Counted from the stretch's first letter, positions 18,418 to 28,842 are shown. The stretch is 64,000 nucleotides of DNA from Gammaproteobacteria bacterium (GCA_024230095.1 JAAERS010000271.1:39523-103522), one strand, 5' to 3'. The notes: a model not told the origin generated them from the sequence alone. Program-made: numbers and translations.

Positions 18418-21400
18418 ATCACCGACCCCCCATCTAACCCCTGAAATAGCCGGTCTAGGCTGTCAATCAATTGACGTGGTGGCTTATCCATTAGCAAGCC
18501 TTGGGTATCGCCATGATTAATACCACGCAAAAACACATACACGGCTCCGCCAACATGTTGGTCATAATCATAATTGGGTAGGCGGAGTTTAAGCAGCCGG
18601 TGCAAAGCCAGAATATACAGAATGTACTGCATGTCATAACGTTTGTGCAGCAAGGCATCACGCAAGGCATCGGCTGTATAGGCACTGGCATCTTCGCCCA
18701 GGTGATTACTCTTCCAGTCCACCACAAAATAGCGGCCATCGTGCTCTACCAATAGGTCAATATAACCTTTCAACAGGCCATTAAGGTGTTGTTGGTCGGC
18801 GGCAGGGCGTGCTTGCTGTTGCCAAGTATGGTGACAAACCAGTTGGTCTACCTTGATGACATCGACCTGTTTAGTAGCCAACAAAAACTCCATTTCTACC
18901 AACAAATGAGATGCTGTTTTTGCCTGCAATTGCAAAGGCGTCGATGACAAGGCTTGCAGTTGCCAAGGCATGGCTAATAGCTCCAACAACCAGGCATCCA
19001 ATGCCAACAACCAGTCTACCAGCTCGAGCGCTTGCAAACGGTCGGTCAAAATTTTCTGCCGCGCCTGTTGATTAGCCGCCACCTGTGCAAAACCCAGTGC
19101 AGCACAGTCTTCCAATATTTCATGCAACATAGTGCCATATAAAGCGCCCCTGGGCAGATTATGAATACTGGGGATCTGTTGGCTATCCATGGTATTTTGC
19201 AAGCTGTACGTCGTTATCACAGCTTGTTGCTCTTCTGCCAAGATAGCGTCCTGGGCCGTATCGGGTGCACTAGTGGGCTTTATCCCAGCGACAGCTAGAT
19301 GTGGCTGGTTACTAAAACTCAAAGAGGAATAACTGGCGGTATACCAATTCTGCACCGTTATTGCCGTTGCTTGGCGGGCGGCTTGCAGGTAGTCAGGTCC
19401 TTGGCTCACATTCGATTTCGAATCAAGGTAGTAGCATGATTCAGGCACAGCTTGTATTTGCACACTGGTTGCCAACCCGACCAAATGATCAGCTAGTTGC
19501 CCTGGCGAATCAGATAACATCAACAAGCTGCCAAATCCTGACTCTGTTGCATTGCCACAGCCACCCAAACCCAAATATTGGCAACAGGAGGCACGGGTCA
19601 AGGCCACATAAAGCTTGCGTATCTCTTCGGTTTGGTGCTCTTGCCTTACCCGCTCCAGGAGGCTTTTATCGGCTTGCAATGCCACCTGTTTAATCTGATT
19701 AGCATTGTGATAGACAAAGGGGACATCCGTCGCCTTCGTCAAGCGGGTTATATTCACAAAAGGCAAAAATACGATTGGGTATTCCAGCCCTTTGGACTTG
19801 TGAATTGTTACTACCTGCACTAGGTCACTGTCACTTTCCAAGCGTTGCTGTTGGCCTGCATCTTGTAGGTCCGGACTGTCCAACAAGGTTTCAAAATGAC
19901 GTAACAGGCTATGTTCGCCCTCGAGTTGCACGGCGGCCTGCTGCAATAATTCAGCAATATGCAACAAATCTGTTAGTGTGCGCTCACCCCCCTCCGCCGC
20001 CAAGATTCTAGCGGCAGCGTGGTTGTCAAAAATGACTTGATACAAGAGTGCCAAAACGCCTTTGCTTTGCCATAATTGATGGTAAGCGTGAAACCGCTGT
20101 ACTTGCTTTTCCCATGCTAATTCGTCGCTTTGCAAATGATCGATTGTGCTCACGCTCAAACCGAGTAGCTGAGTGGGCAAGGTCATACTGAGCAAACGAT
20201 CATCATCAGGGTCTGCCACGGCTCTAAGTAACAACAACACATCATGAGCAATGTCGGTGGTGAATACGCTACTGGAGTCCGACAAGTACACACTGGCGAT
20301 GCGGCGCTGTGCCAGAGCGTCACGCACCGCGCGAGCTTGTTTCTGATTAGCCACCAAAATGGCCATATGTTTGGGCCTTAAGGACTGTTGTTTATCACCT
20401 TCTATCAACAGCGCTTGACCGTCATCAGACAGGTTCATCAAGCGCGCAATTTCGTTTGCTGTTGCGGCGCTCATCTGCTCCATATAAGCCTTATCAGATA
20501 AGGCTTTTCCGGCCTTTTCCAAGGCCGCCAACCAAGCCACCTGCGGTGGCTGAAATTGGCCTTGAAGCAACAGTTTTCGTGGTATGTCTTTACCGGCTTT
20601 AACCTCAATAAAAGGCAGTGGATTATGCTCTGCCTGGCGAAAACGAAAGGCCCCAAGGGCATGTGTTTCACCATAAGCAAACAGGCCATTGACCGCATCA
20701 ATTAGGGCTGTATCAGAGCGAAAATTTTTGTCCAAAGTATAGTGATGACCCGCCGTATGCTGGCGCGCCTGCAAGTAGGTATAAATATCACCACCACGAA
20801 AAGCATAGATAGCCTGCTTGGGATCACCGATCATCACAAACCCCCCATTGGGGCAACCTTGTCGAATGCCGTAAATACGATCAAAAATATCATACTGCAC
20901 GGGGTCAGTATCTTGAAACTCGTCCACCAAAGCTATGGGGAAACGTTGACGAATAGCCTGCGCCAACTGCTCGCCGCCAGCACCATGCAAGGCCCTTTGT
21001 AAATGCAACAACAAGTCATCGTTACTCAACAACCCTTGTTGTTGTTTTTGGGTACTCAGGCGATGCCCAAACCAATGGCAAGCAAAGGTGAGTATTTGGT
21101 TATCGGGGCACGGTAATTGCTCCGCCAAATCAAGGGCCCCAGCTAAGGCCTGCGCCGCAGGCAGATCAACTAACACCTTCGCTACATCTTTCCATAAGGA
21201 CAGATCCTGCATGGCCAAGCGTTGCAGGCTACTATTGGTGTCTAGTTTAATACCATCGCCATCAATAAATGCCTTTATCTTCACAAAGGCCTTAGCCTTA
21301 TTGGTTTTGTTTAGAAGTCTGGCCTCATACAAACCAGCCTGTTCTGCCTCTACAAAATAAGCTTGTAAGTCATCCACTGCCGTGGCCATATCAGCTTTCA

Positions 21401-22124
21401 CGTTAGCAACAAGCGCTTGTTTTTCAGCTTCTCGTGCAGCAATATAAGTATCCAGATCCTCGCTGAATTCTGGCAGGCTAGCACTATGAGGCAACAGTTT
21501 GGCTACCTCCTGCAATAATGCCTGTGGACCGCCAAAGCGTTGCATCATATAAGCAAGAGATTCCCTAGACATGCCCATTACACACAGGCGCCAAAAATCT
21601 TCGCTGGTTTCTTTCAATAACTCAGTTTCTGATTCCAATAAGCGCTGCTCAAAAGCGCCCCCATAATGCAAAACGAATTCGCTAAGCACGCGATAACACC
21701 AAGCATGTATGGTCGATATAGACGCCTCATCCATAGCTTCGGCGGCCATTTCCAGGCGCTTGGCAGCGCCAGCCTGATCGGCCTCGTTAACATACTCCTT
21801 ACACAGAGTTTGTAGTAGTGTATCCACCTGCAAAACGGACTCTGACCCAGCATCAGTCAGGCCACGTAAATAGACCGCAGCTTCGACCAAACGCAAACGA
21901 ATACGGTCACGCAGTTCCCGCGTGGCCGCCTTAGTAAAGGTCACAACCAGAATATTGTGAGGTAACAACGGATCGCCAAAGGCCGCCTCACCACCATGGT
22001 TTAAGATTAAACGCAGGTACAACATGGCCAAGGTATAAGTTTTTCCGGTACCGGCACTAGCTTCAATCAATGTCGCACCTTGCAACGGCAACGCCAAAGG
22101 TTGGAGAGGCTGCATATCACTCAT
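18414..22124 (-). CDS. recB: Exodeoxyribonuclease V beta subunit
   Basis: A 1236-residue UvrD-family helicase-nuclease. Walker A is IEASAGTGKTYTLAML close to the N-terminus. The helicase motifs LVDEFQDTDPVQYDIF, GDPKQAIYAFRGGDI and TIHKSKGLEYPIVFLPF are intact. The C-terminal RecB-type nuclease has a visible FVVDWKSNHLG, which includes the Asp and Lys of the active site. ATG 22124 overlaps the recC stop by ATGA; the longer frame to 22208 would run into recC and is not needed. It supplies 3'-5' motor and nuclease activity. Confidence 0.94.
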   Translation of the reverse strand: MSDMQPLQPLALPLQGATLIEASAGTGKTYTLAMLYLRLILNHGGEAAFGDPLLPHNILVVTFTKAATRELRDRIRLRLVEAAVYLRGLTDAGSESVLQVDTLLQTLCKEYVNEADQAGAAKRLEMAAEAMDEASISTIHAWCYRVLSEFVLHYGGAFEQRLLESETELLKETSEDFWRLCVMGMSRESLAYMMQRFGGPQALLQEVAKLLPHSASLPEFSEDLDTYIAAREAEKQALVANVKADMATAVDDLQAYFVEAEQAGLYEARLLNKTNKAKAFVKIKAFIDGDGIKLDTNSSLQRLAMQDLSLWKDVAKVLVDLPAAQALAGALDLAEQLPCPDNQILTFACHWFGHRLSTQKQQQGLLSNDDLLLHLQRALHGAGGEQLAQAIRQRFPIALVDEFQDTDPVQYDIFDRIYGIRQGCPNGGFVMIGDPKQAIYAFRGGDIYTYLQARQHTAGHHYTLDKNFRSDTALIDAVNGLFAYGETHALGAFRFRQAEHNPLPFIEVKAGKDIPRKLLLQGQFQPPQVAWLAALEKAGKALSDKAYMEQMSAATANEIARLMNLSDDGQALLIEGDKQQSLRPKHMAILVANQKQARAVRDALAQRRIASVYLSDSSSVFTTDIAHDVLLLLRAVADPDDDRLLSMTLPTQLLGLSVSTIDHLQSDELAWEKQVQRFHAYHQLWQSKGVLALLYQVIFDNHAAARILAAEGGERTLTDLLHIAELLQQAAVQLEGEHSLLRHFETLLDSPDLQDAGQQQRLESDSDLVQVVTIHKSKGLEYPIVFLPFVNITRLTKATDVPFVYHNANQIKQVALQADKSLLERVRQEHQTEEIRKLYVALTRASCCQYLGLGGCGNATESGFGSLLMLSDSPGQLADHLVGLATSVQIQAVPESCYYLDSKSNVSQGPDYLQAARQATAITVQNWYTASYSSLSFSNQPHLAVAGIKPTSAPDTAQDAILAEEQQAVITTYSLQNTMDSQQIPSIHNLPRGALYGTMLHEILEDCAALGFAQVAANQQARQKILTDRLQALELVDWLLALDAWLLELLAMPWQLQALSSTPLQLQAKTASHLLVEMEFLLATKQVDVIKVDQLVCHHTWQQQARPAADQQHLNGLLKGYIDLLVEHDGRYFVVDWKSNHLGEDASAYTADALRDALLHKRYDMQYILYILALHRLLKLRLPNYDYDQHVGGAVYVFLRGINHGDTQGLLMDKPPRQLIDSLDRLFQGLDGGSVI

Positions 22125-25100
22125 GACATGGCCTCCACATGGTTTTGCCAGGGTGCATAAATGGCCTTCGCCAATTGTTTGCTGCGCGCCATATCCATAG
22201 CTTGCCAACGAGCATAATGGCGCGCCAAATATTGATTACCATATTGCAAATCGGCAGTGAAAGCGGTGTCTTTTGCGGTATCGGCAGGCTCCTTGTCAGC
22301 TGCCAGTTTCATACCCAATTGCAAGCACAAAGGCAGGGGTTCATGCATGGCTAACCACCATACGGACAGTAGTTCACTGATGTATTGGTCTGCTTGTTCT
22401 GGGCTCATAGGCTGAAAGTGCATTTGCCCTTTGGGTGTTATTAGGTGAGTGTTCACTGGTATCTGGCTAAACAAGTGCGCTACCAAGTGCTGCACCCAGG
22501 CATCGGCTAAATTTCGCCACTTGATTTGGGCCTTACCGCTTTTATTTGGTGTACCCTGTGCGGCACTGGCCTGCACCAGCACTTGCCTGGCTGTTTGCTG
22601 GTGATGATCTATAGCCAAATGTGGTAAAGGTATTTCCAAGGACAAGGGCATTTCACTGCTGCTACCCTCTCCCTGAATTCGTGTCACATAATGGCTGGCC
22701 GCATAAGTGACGGGCACAATGTCACCCATGGTGGCCCGCTGTAACTCTACCCAGCTTGCATACATGGCTGCCAAACTTTGCAAAAAGGGTTGTGCTTGCA
22801 GATGCCCCGCGGCACCTGCCAGCAAAGTGCCATCACGTTGCCAGGTGGCAAATTGTTCCTGCAACTGATGGGACACATCGCTGGCACTGAAAGGAATCGC
22901 CAAGCCTTGATGACTGAATAAGTGAGCCACAATTTGATTGTTCAGCTGCCAACTCTGCAGACCGTCAAGGGTGAAGTTTTCAACACTAGGGATCTCAGCG
23001 GCTTCCAATGGTTTAGCTATTTGCAAACGCTGTTGGTATAGACTGTCAACTGGCGACCTTAACAAACTAACCAAATCAGCCCTGGTCACAGACCTTTGGG
23101 GCTGCCATGCCGGCAGCAAGTCTGGCATGGGTTTGGCATTGCTGGTCAACCGATTATAGGCACTCTCATTGGCTCTCATGCTGGCCCATTCGTTGGCATA
23201 GGTAAACAGCTTCGATTGAGCGTTAAAATAGGCCTCAGAAAATGGCTGTAAGGGGTACTGTGTGGTAAGTATTGATAATAAACCATGGCCGGGCCAAGCC
23301 TTGGCCAAATAATCTCGTAACTGTGCCACCAATACCGATGGTGGCTGGGATGTGTCATCTTTAATACTGCGCCCGTGCCAACTGATTACTAACTTTTCAC
23401 GAGCCGATAACAGGGCTTCTAAAAATAGATAGCGATCATCATCACGGCGTGAGCGATCACCTGGACGGTAGTCTTGGCTAATTAAATCGAAATCGTTATA
23501 AGTGCGTTTGCGTGGGTAGGCCTCATCATCCATACCTAACAACCAGATTTGCTTAAATGGCACAGCACGCATAGGCATGAGAGTGGCAAAGTTAATAGCA
23601 CCACTCATAAAACGGCTGCTTAAGCTGGGACTTTCCAACTTTTCTAACAAGGCTGATTGCACCAGTTCCACAGCCAAAGACTCATTTTGCATCTGGGCTT
23701 GTTGCACCAGCTCTTGCCACTGCTGGAGATAATCAGTGATACGTGCATAGAGCTGTTCTACCTCAGCGTCATCATTGGTAAAAAAGTCTTGCCATAAACC
23801 TTGCAGGGCTGGCACCCACTGGGCGGCTGTTTGGTTTGTTTGTAACTGCTGGCGCCAATGCTCAAGGCGCGCTACAAAATGGCTTAAACTACCTAATAGC
23901 CCAGCACCTAAACCACTCACTTCGGGGTAAGCCGCAATGCCATTCCAACTTTGGGTATTGCCTGTAGCAAAACCCAATAGCAAACGATCAATGCCAAACT
24001 GCCAGGTATTTTGACCGCCCTGGCTGGGTAATTGTTGGTCAATGCGATGGTCTTCGCTGAGCGCCCAGCGAATATTGGCCCCCTCTACCCATTGTTTAAT
24101 CTGATGCAGATCGGACTCTTTAATGCCAAAGCGTTGTCGACAGGCGGGCACCTCCAACAAGCCAAGGCCTTGAACGGAGGTCATGCGAGATTGTGGTAAC
24201 GCCAGAAGCGTTTCTAAAGCCGCCAGTACTGGATTGGCAAAACGTTGCCCGGTATCGGCGATATGATAAGGCAAAAAGCGATTATCTTTAGGGCCATGTT
24301 GCGTACCCCGATAACGCCCAAAAACGGCTTCAATGTGGGGCGCATAAGTAGCGATGTCTGGCACCATGATCAATACATCACGGGGTTGCAAACTCGCTTG
24401 GTTACCATCATTAGCGTGCTGATTTTGAACAAAGTCGTCGAGCAGGCGATCATGCAGTATTTCTATTTCGCGTTGTATACTGTGGGCGCTGATAAACTGC
24501 ACGCTGGCATCAGCCTCGTCTAACGGGTGGCCCAACTGTTGGCGTTCCGCTGCCGAACGCAACTGCAAAATGTCATCTTGGATAGTGGTCAGCAAATTAG
24601 GTTTGGCATCGTTTGTTGCCATTGGTGAGCGAAACAAATCCACTTTACCCACGGGCAACTCAGCAAAATATTTCTGGTATTGACCCGGCTGATCCCACTC
24701 ATCAAACAGATGCAAGAAATCACGCCCTTGCTTGCCCCACGACGCCAACAATGGATTGCCATAAACATGCAAGTTATAGTCAACAAATTGGCTGTGGTCG
24801 TGTCGTTTGCCCTGACGTTTATAGTCTTTGCGTAATAGCTCCCTACCTTCAACCATATCGCCCCAGTAATGCTGACTGGGATTCATGACAAATAGCAACA
24901 CCTGCGTAAAAGGCGCAATGGCGCGCAGCACATCTAAGCTCGCCATGGGCAAACTAGACATACCAAATACAACCACGCGGCGCGGCAAATCAGGGGGCCT
25001 TTGACTGAGTTGTGAGCAAGCCTGCAAAAAGCGTTGATGCAAGGCTGAACGGCTAGATTGTGACCAGCCTTCGATGGAAGGTTGCGCGGTTATATCGGCG

Positions 25101-25681
25101 CACAGGGCGCGCCACAAAGCAGGCTGCCACTGCTGCCCTGTTGGTAAAGGTGACGCCTGGCCTTGGTGACTGAGCATCACGTCACGACCTTGTTCCCAAG
25201 CCGCCAACCAATCCGGACGAAAGACCTGATATTGATCGTAAAGGTCAGCCAGTTGACGAGCCAACTGCAAGCGTTCCATCGGCAAGGATTCTGGCTGCAC
25301 ATAAGCCGTTAACATGGGCGCCAATTGTGACAGGTCCCAGTCGCCTAATAAACGATACAATCGCCAACTTAAGGCCTGCTTGTCATAAACGGTTTGCCTA
25401 GACAAACCTGGCAATACAGAACAATAACTCTGCCATACAAACTGGCCTGGCAACATGGCATCCATAGCCGCTGCAATACCACAGCCACCGTCAACTTCAT
25501 CCTGTGCCAAGGTTTGCTTTAGCCATTGCGCAATGCCATTGCTTTGGGTTAACACCAAGTCCTTTTCCAGAGGGCGTAAAGGGTAACGTTTCAGCCACTG
25601 CACATAGGTTTCGCACAGGTCTTCCATGCGGTTACCCTGCACTACCATAAATCCTTCAGGCCAGTCAGTAAGTTCGATCAT
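22121..25681 (-). CDS. recC: Exodeoxyribonuclease V gamma subunit
   Basis: A 1186-residue RecC. The N-terminal pattern (GNRMEDLCETYVQWL, then VLTQSNGIAQWLKQTLA and AAMDAMLPGQFVWQ) is typical, as is AVPFKQIWLLGMDDEAYPR in the middle, a relic of helicase motifs. It recognises Chi and holds the complex together. It is first in the operon, and unlike in E. coli, no ptrA protease gene lies between recC and recB. ATG 25681 gives a good family start. Confidence 0.93.
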   Translation of the reverse strand: MIELTDWPEGFMVVQGNRMEDLCETYVQWLKRYPLRPLEKDLVLTQSNGIAQWLKQTLAQDEVDGGCGIAAAMDAMLPGQFVWQSYCSVLPGLSRQTVYDKQALSWRLYRLLGDWDLSQLAPMLTAYVQPESLPMERLQLARQLADLYDQYQVFRPDWLAAWEQGRDVMLSHQGQASPLPTGQQWQPALWRALCADITAQPSIEGWSQSSRSALHQRFLQACSQLSQRPPDLPRRVVVFGMSSLPMASLDVLRAIAPFTQVLLFVMNPSQHYWGDMVEGRELLRKDYKRQGKRHDHSQFVDYNLHVYGNPLLASWGKQGRDFLHLFDEWDQPGQYQKYFAELPVGKVDLFRSPMATNDAKPNLLTTIQDDILQLRSAAERQQLGHPLDEADASVQFISAHSIQREIEILHDRLLDDFVQNQHANDGNQASLQPRDVLIMVPDIATYAPHIEAVFGRYRGTQHGPKDNRFLPYHIADTGQRFANPVLAALETLLALPQSRMTSVQGLGLLEVPACRQRFGIKESDLHQIKQWVEGANIRWALSEDHRIDQQLPSQGGQNTWQFGIDRLLLGFATGNTQSWNGIAAYPEVSGLGAGLLGSLSHFVARLEHWRQQLQTNQTAAQWVPALQGLWQDFFTNDDAEVEQLYARITDYLQQWQELVQQAQMQNESLAVELVQSALLEKLESPSLSSRFMSGAINFATLMPMRAVPFKQIWLLGMDDEAYPRKRTYNDFDLISQDYRPGDRSRRDDDRYLFLEALLSAREKLVISWHGRSIKDDTSQPPSVLVAQLRDYLAKAWPGHGLLSILTTQYPLQPFSEAYFNAQSKLFTYANEWASMRANESAYNRLTSNAKPMPDLLPAWQPQRSVTRADLVSLLRSPVDSLYQQRLQIAKPLEAAEIPSVENFTLDGLQSWQLNNQIVAHLFSHQGLAIPFSASDVSHQLQEQFATWQRDGTLLAGAAGHLQAQPFLQSLAAMYASWVELQRATMGDIVPVTYAASHYVTRIQGEGSSSEMPLSLEIPLPHLAIDHHQQTARQVLVQASAAQGTPNKSGKAQIKWRNLADAWVQHLVAHLFSQIPVNTHLITPKGQMHFQPMSPEQADQYISELLSVWWLAMHEPLPLCLQLGMKLAADKEPADTAKDTAFTADLQYGNQYLARHYARWQAMDMARSKQLAKAIYAPWQNHVEAMS

Positions 25682-25741
25682 TAGGGTTGTCTAAGCCGCC
25701 ACAATACCATGTTCTTATAGTACCCTAATGACAGAAAAATG

Positions 25742-25767
25742 GGCGATATTTATCACTATGATTCGCC
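25742..25767 (-). terminator. Possible terminator between cytochrome b561 gene and recC
   Basis: GGCGA and TCGCC form a 5-bp stem around a 16-base AT-rich loop. T-runs follow on both strands (CATTTTT on the minus strand, CTTTTTT on the plus strand). It would stop minus-strand transcripts from the TerB/b561 genes. The stem is short, so this is tentative. Confidence 0.35.
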
Positions 25768-25808
25768 TTTTTTAAATAGCAAAACCACCCTTTTATAAAA
25801 AACAAATT

Positions 25809-26228
25809 TTACTTTTTCATGCGCGCCATTACAGGGTCCTTGAGGTACCGCTGCCGGTATAGGGTAGCCGCTATATGCAGACCAATTAGTGCCGCTAAGG
25901 TGTAGGCTAGATAGTGATGGATAGGCCACAGGGTGTCCTCTAAGTGGGGCAGCATAATACCGGCAAAACCACTCACACACACAGCACCAATCAAGACATA
26001 ACTAGCCAGATGCAGGCGCACGGCCTTACTGCCAGGTTCATGCACCAATACCAGTTGCTCTGGCTCTGGGCGCAATACCAAACGCCACAAAGTCAACAAA
26101 CCGATACTAAAACCCAAGGTGACATGCAAACCAGTGGGTAGTACCGTAGCTAATGACAACTGAGCACCGATTAAGATGGCCAGTAACCAGTGCATGACTA
26201 TTAATGTGGGAGAATACAACCTAGTCAT
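25809..26228 (-). CDS. Cytochrome b561 family membrane protein
   Basis: A 139-residue protein with four membrane helices. Histidines suited to bind two b hemes lie in VMHWLLAIL (helix 1), TGLHVTLGF (helix 2), LHLASYVL (helix 3) and GLHIAATLYRQ (helix 4). This pattern fits the bacterial cytochrome b561 (CybB/YodB) group, which passes electrons from quinol, in some members to superoxide. Its start lies 8 bases inside the upstream TerB-like gene, so the two are coupled. Confidence 0.82.
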   Translation of the reverse strand: MTRLYSPTLIVMHWLLAILIGAQLSLATVLPTGLHVTLGFSIGLLTLWRLVLRPEPEQLVLVHEPGSKAVRLHLASYVLIGAVCVSGFAGIMLPHLEDTLWPIHHYLAYTLAALIGLHIAATLYRQRYLKDPVMARMKK

Positions 26229-27174
26229 GGGGGCGCCTATTATTTACTAGATCTAGCATCCGCTTACCTAAGTCGGCGCCAATATCTTTGGCCGTGCCGG
26301 CCGCCGACTCGACCACCTTGCCCACCTTTTCAACCTGCCCCGCCGCCTGCGTCGCTGTAGTGCCAGCACCAGTAACAAGAGACTCGGCCACGGTTTTCAA
26401 ATTGTCTAGGCCCTTATGCAGCACATTGTCTTGCGCCACCCGTTGAAATACAACTTGTACCTGCTCAATGACCATCTTTTGAGCCGCACTAATGTTCCCA
26501 TCGGTCTGCGCCACTGTGTGCAAGAACGCCACCAGATCGTGGCTCATTGTTTGATAATTGCAATCCGGGTTTTGTTTTTCAAAATAGGCCAATTGCTGGG
26601 CAATTTGTTCTACTTCGGTACTGGCCAAGCTTTGCTCCAACACCGGCAAAGCATGTTCCACAAAATGGGCATCATAGCCCCACTCACCCACCATGTAATT
26701 ATGGATAACGTGACGACAATTGTTGTTGATTTGGCCATCTACCGCAGCCACTTTCAGGGCCAGGGGCACCATCAACTCAAACAAACGAATGGCCAAAATA
26801 TCCAGTGGCGTATTGATGAATTTGGGAATTATATCCACACGCTCACCCGTGTCAGCCCGCAACACCTTGGTAAGGGCAAACCAGGCTCCACCACCCACCA
26901 CGCTCGCTGCGATGACCCAGCCTAAGGGGGTGCTGGCACCACCCATCAACGCCATTAGGCCTGCCTTGCCAAAAAACGCATTGGCCACCACCGACGACTT
27001 AGCTGCCGCGCCCGCCGTGCCAGCCGCACCAATTACATCCCAAGCTTGGCCCAGATGTTTTTTTACCCGCATCGACACGAAGGCTTCTTCGCCAATAGCT
27101 AGCTTGTGCTTAAATATCAGTGGGTGTGCGACTACCTGCTGAACGCCCACAAACTTCATATCATTTGATGTCAT
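26221..27174 (-). CDS. TerB-like domain protein of unknown function
   Basis: A 317-residue protein. A Gly/Ala-rich hydrophobic segment (about residues 65-100) may insert in the membrane. It is followed by a helical TerB/DjlA-N-like domain (about 125-245) with the repeated pattern LKVAAVDGQIN and VAQTDGNIS, each having acidic residues at helix ends as in metal-binding TerB. The C-terminal 60 residues are Ala/Gly/Val helix-rich with KVGKVVESAAGTA repeats. AGGA precedes ATG 27174. Role unknown; it is coupled with a cytochrome b561. Confidence 0.6.
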   Translation of the reverse strand: MTSNDMKFVGVQQVVAHPLIFKHKLAIGEEAFVSMRVKKHLGQAWDVIGAAGTAGAAAKSSVVANAFFGKAGLMALMGGASTPLGWVIAASVVGGGAWFALTKVLRADTGERVDIIPKFINTPLDILAIRLFELMVPLALKVAAVDGQINNNCRHVIHNYMVGEWGYDAHFVEHALPVLEQSLASTEVEQIAQQLAYFEKQNPDCNYQTMSHDLVAFLHTVAQTDGNISAAQKMVIEQVQVVFQRVAQDNVLHKGLDNLKTVAESLVTGAGTTATQAAGQVEKVGKVVESAAGTAKDIGADLGKRMLDLVNNRRPHD

Positions 27175-27309
27175 AACATCCTATTCAAGAATAAAAAAAT
27201 ATGAGCTAACTGTAGCATGAGCCAACTAAGCCTAAAAGGATTTCACTTGCCCTTGATGCTTATGTTACATTTAGTCGGTGTTGATTATATGTAGTTAGTG
27301 TACCTTTGT

Positions 27310-27417
27310 ATGCAGCATCTTATTCTTTGGTCCCACTGGGCCGCCACCACTGCCGCTTGGCAGGATTTCTTTCAGGGTGAAGACGCCGATCCTCACCTTC
27401 GCTTTATGCACACCTAG
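27310..27417 (+). other. Possible 35-residue ORF in the 27175-27505 gap
   Basis: This 331-base gap has no recognised gene. ATG 27310 to TAG 27417 encodes 35 residues with four Trp/His-rich stretches (LILWSHW, AAWQDFF). No ribosome-binding site is evident before it. It could be a remnant of a longer gene or chance. Nothing else is seen in the gap except the good GAGGTGA site serving the oxidase at 27506. Confidence 0.2.
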
Positions 27418-27505
27418 TTTTTTTCACTGGTCGACCACATCAAACCCACCGCAGGGGGCCTAAAATCGACCAACTATACATATCATCAATGATTAGAGGT
27501 GAGCC

Positions 27506-28813
27506 ATGTTTGGCTTGAAGAAACCCACAGATACCCGTGAACACACACCGTCCTATTATGCTGCCACGGCTAATAATGCAACCCGATACCCACGCTTAGA
27601 AGGCTCCATCAGTACCGATGTAGTGGTGGTAGGTGGTGGTTTTAGCGGCGTCAATACAGCCTTGGAACTAGCCCAACGCGGATACCAGGTGGTGCTGTTA
27701 GAAGCCAATCGCATCGGTTGGGGCGCTACAGGGCGTAATGGAGGCCAAGTTATAGGTGGCATCGGTCATGGCCACGAACGCTTTCGCCGACATGTCGGCC
27801 AAGCCGGCATCCAAGCCATGTATGACATGGGGGTCGAATGTGTAGATATCATTCGCGACCGAGTTAGCCAATATAAAATCGACTGTGACCTTACTATGGG
27901 TTATATGGACGTAGCGCTCAAACCCAGCCATATGCGTGACTTTGAGGAAGAAAAACAACATATGGAAGACATGGGTTATAACCACCAACTCGAACTACTC
28001 GATAACCATCAAGTGCGCGATGAGGTGGGCTCAGAAATCTATCTAGGTGGTCTGCTTGATCGCACCGGCAATGGCCATTGCCACGTTTTGAACCTTTGTT
28101 TGGGTGAGGCAGCCGCCGCGACAAGTCACGGTGTACAAGTATTTGAGCAAACCCGAGTTTTAAAATTGCAACAAGGTGCTCAACCGATTGCCCATACGGA
28201 AAAAGGACAGGTAAACGCCAAGCACATCGTTTTGTGTGGCAATGCTTATCTTGGCAACTTGGCTCCCAAAATCAATCGCCGCATCCTACCTGCAAATAGT
28301 TCTGTGGTTACTACCAAAGCCTTAACAGGGGAACAGCTGCATGCGCTGATACCCAACAACCTCGCTATTTGTGACCCACGTACCGCTTTGGACTACTACC
28401 GTTTAACCGCTGATGGCCGCTTGTTATTTGGTGGCCTTTCCAACTACACAGGTCGGGAGCCCAACAACCTGTTTGACACCATGCAGCATAAAATTGTTAA
28501 GGTGTTTCCACAATTGAAAGGTGTGGAACTGGAACACGGTTGGAGTGGACAAATGGGCATTGGCATGAATCGCATGCCCCAATTGGGCCGCCTTAATGGG
28601 AATGTTTACTATATGCAGGCCTATGCCGGCCATGGTGTAGCCCCCACGCACATGATGGCACGAATTACGGCAGAAATGATTGCTGGCCAAGCTGAGCGTT
28701 TTGATATTTTTGCCAAGATCCCCCATTGGCCCTTCCCCGGTGGACAATTACTGCGCACGCCCAGCTTTGCCTTGGCCATGATGTATTACAAACTCAAAGA
28801 TGAGCTGTTTTAA
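27506..28813 (+). CDS. FAD-dependent amine oxidase, PuuB-like
   Basis: A 435-residue DAO-fold flavoenzyme. The nucleotide motif VVVVGGGFSGVNTALEL follows a 38-residue N-terminal extension that includes SYYAAT, a mark of the gamma-glutamylputrescine oxidase (PuuB) group. IGWGATGRNGGQV is the second FAD contact, and YAGHGVAPTHM near the C-terminus closes the site. The family oxidises gamma-glutamylputrescine or similar amines to aldehyde and ammonia with peroxide production. AGAGGTGAGCC before ATG is a good ribosome-binding site. No other put/puu gene is adjacent, so the substrate remains open. Confidence 0.82.
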   Translation: MFGLKKPTDTREHTPSYYAATANNATRYPRLEGSISTDVVVVGGGFSGVNTALELAQRGYQVVLLEANRIGWGATGRNGGQVIGGIGHGHERFRRHVGQAGIQAMYDMGVECVDIIRDRVSQYKIDCDLTMGYMDVALKPSHMRDFEEEKQHMEDMGYNHQLELLDNHQVRDEVGSEIYLGGLLDRTGNGHCHVLNLCLGEAAAATSHGVQVFEQTRVLKLQQGAQPIAHTEKGQVNAKHIVLCGNAYLGNLAPKINRRILPANSSVVTTKALTGEQLHALIPNNLAICDPRTALDYYRLTADGRLLFGGLSNYTGREPNNLFDTMQHKIVKVFPQLKGVELEHGWSGQMGIGMNRMPQLGRLNGNVYYMQAYAGHGVAPTHMMARITAEMIAGQAERFDIFAKIPHWPFPGGQLLRTPSFALAMMYYKLKDELF

Positions 28814-28842
28814 TCAGCGTTGATGTTTATCGAAGTACAAGC

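Noticed and set aside
22125-22208. Upstream extension of recB
   Set aside because: It overlaps the 3' end of recC in another frame; the ATGA junction gives the normal start.
26416-26925. 169-residue plus-strand frame opposite the TerB-like gene
   Set aside because: Antisense shadow; the minus-strand frame has domain signals and a ribosome-binding site.
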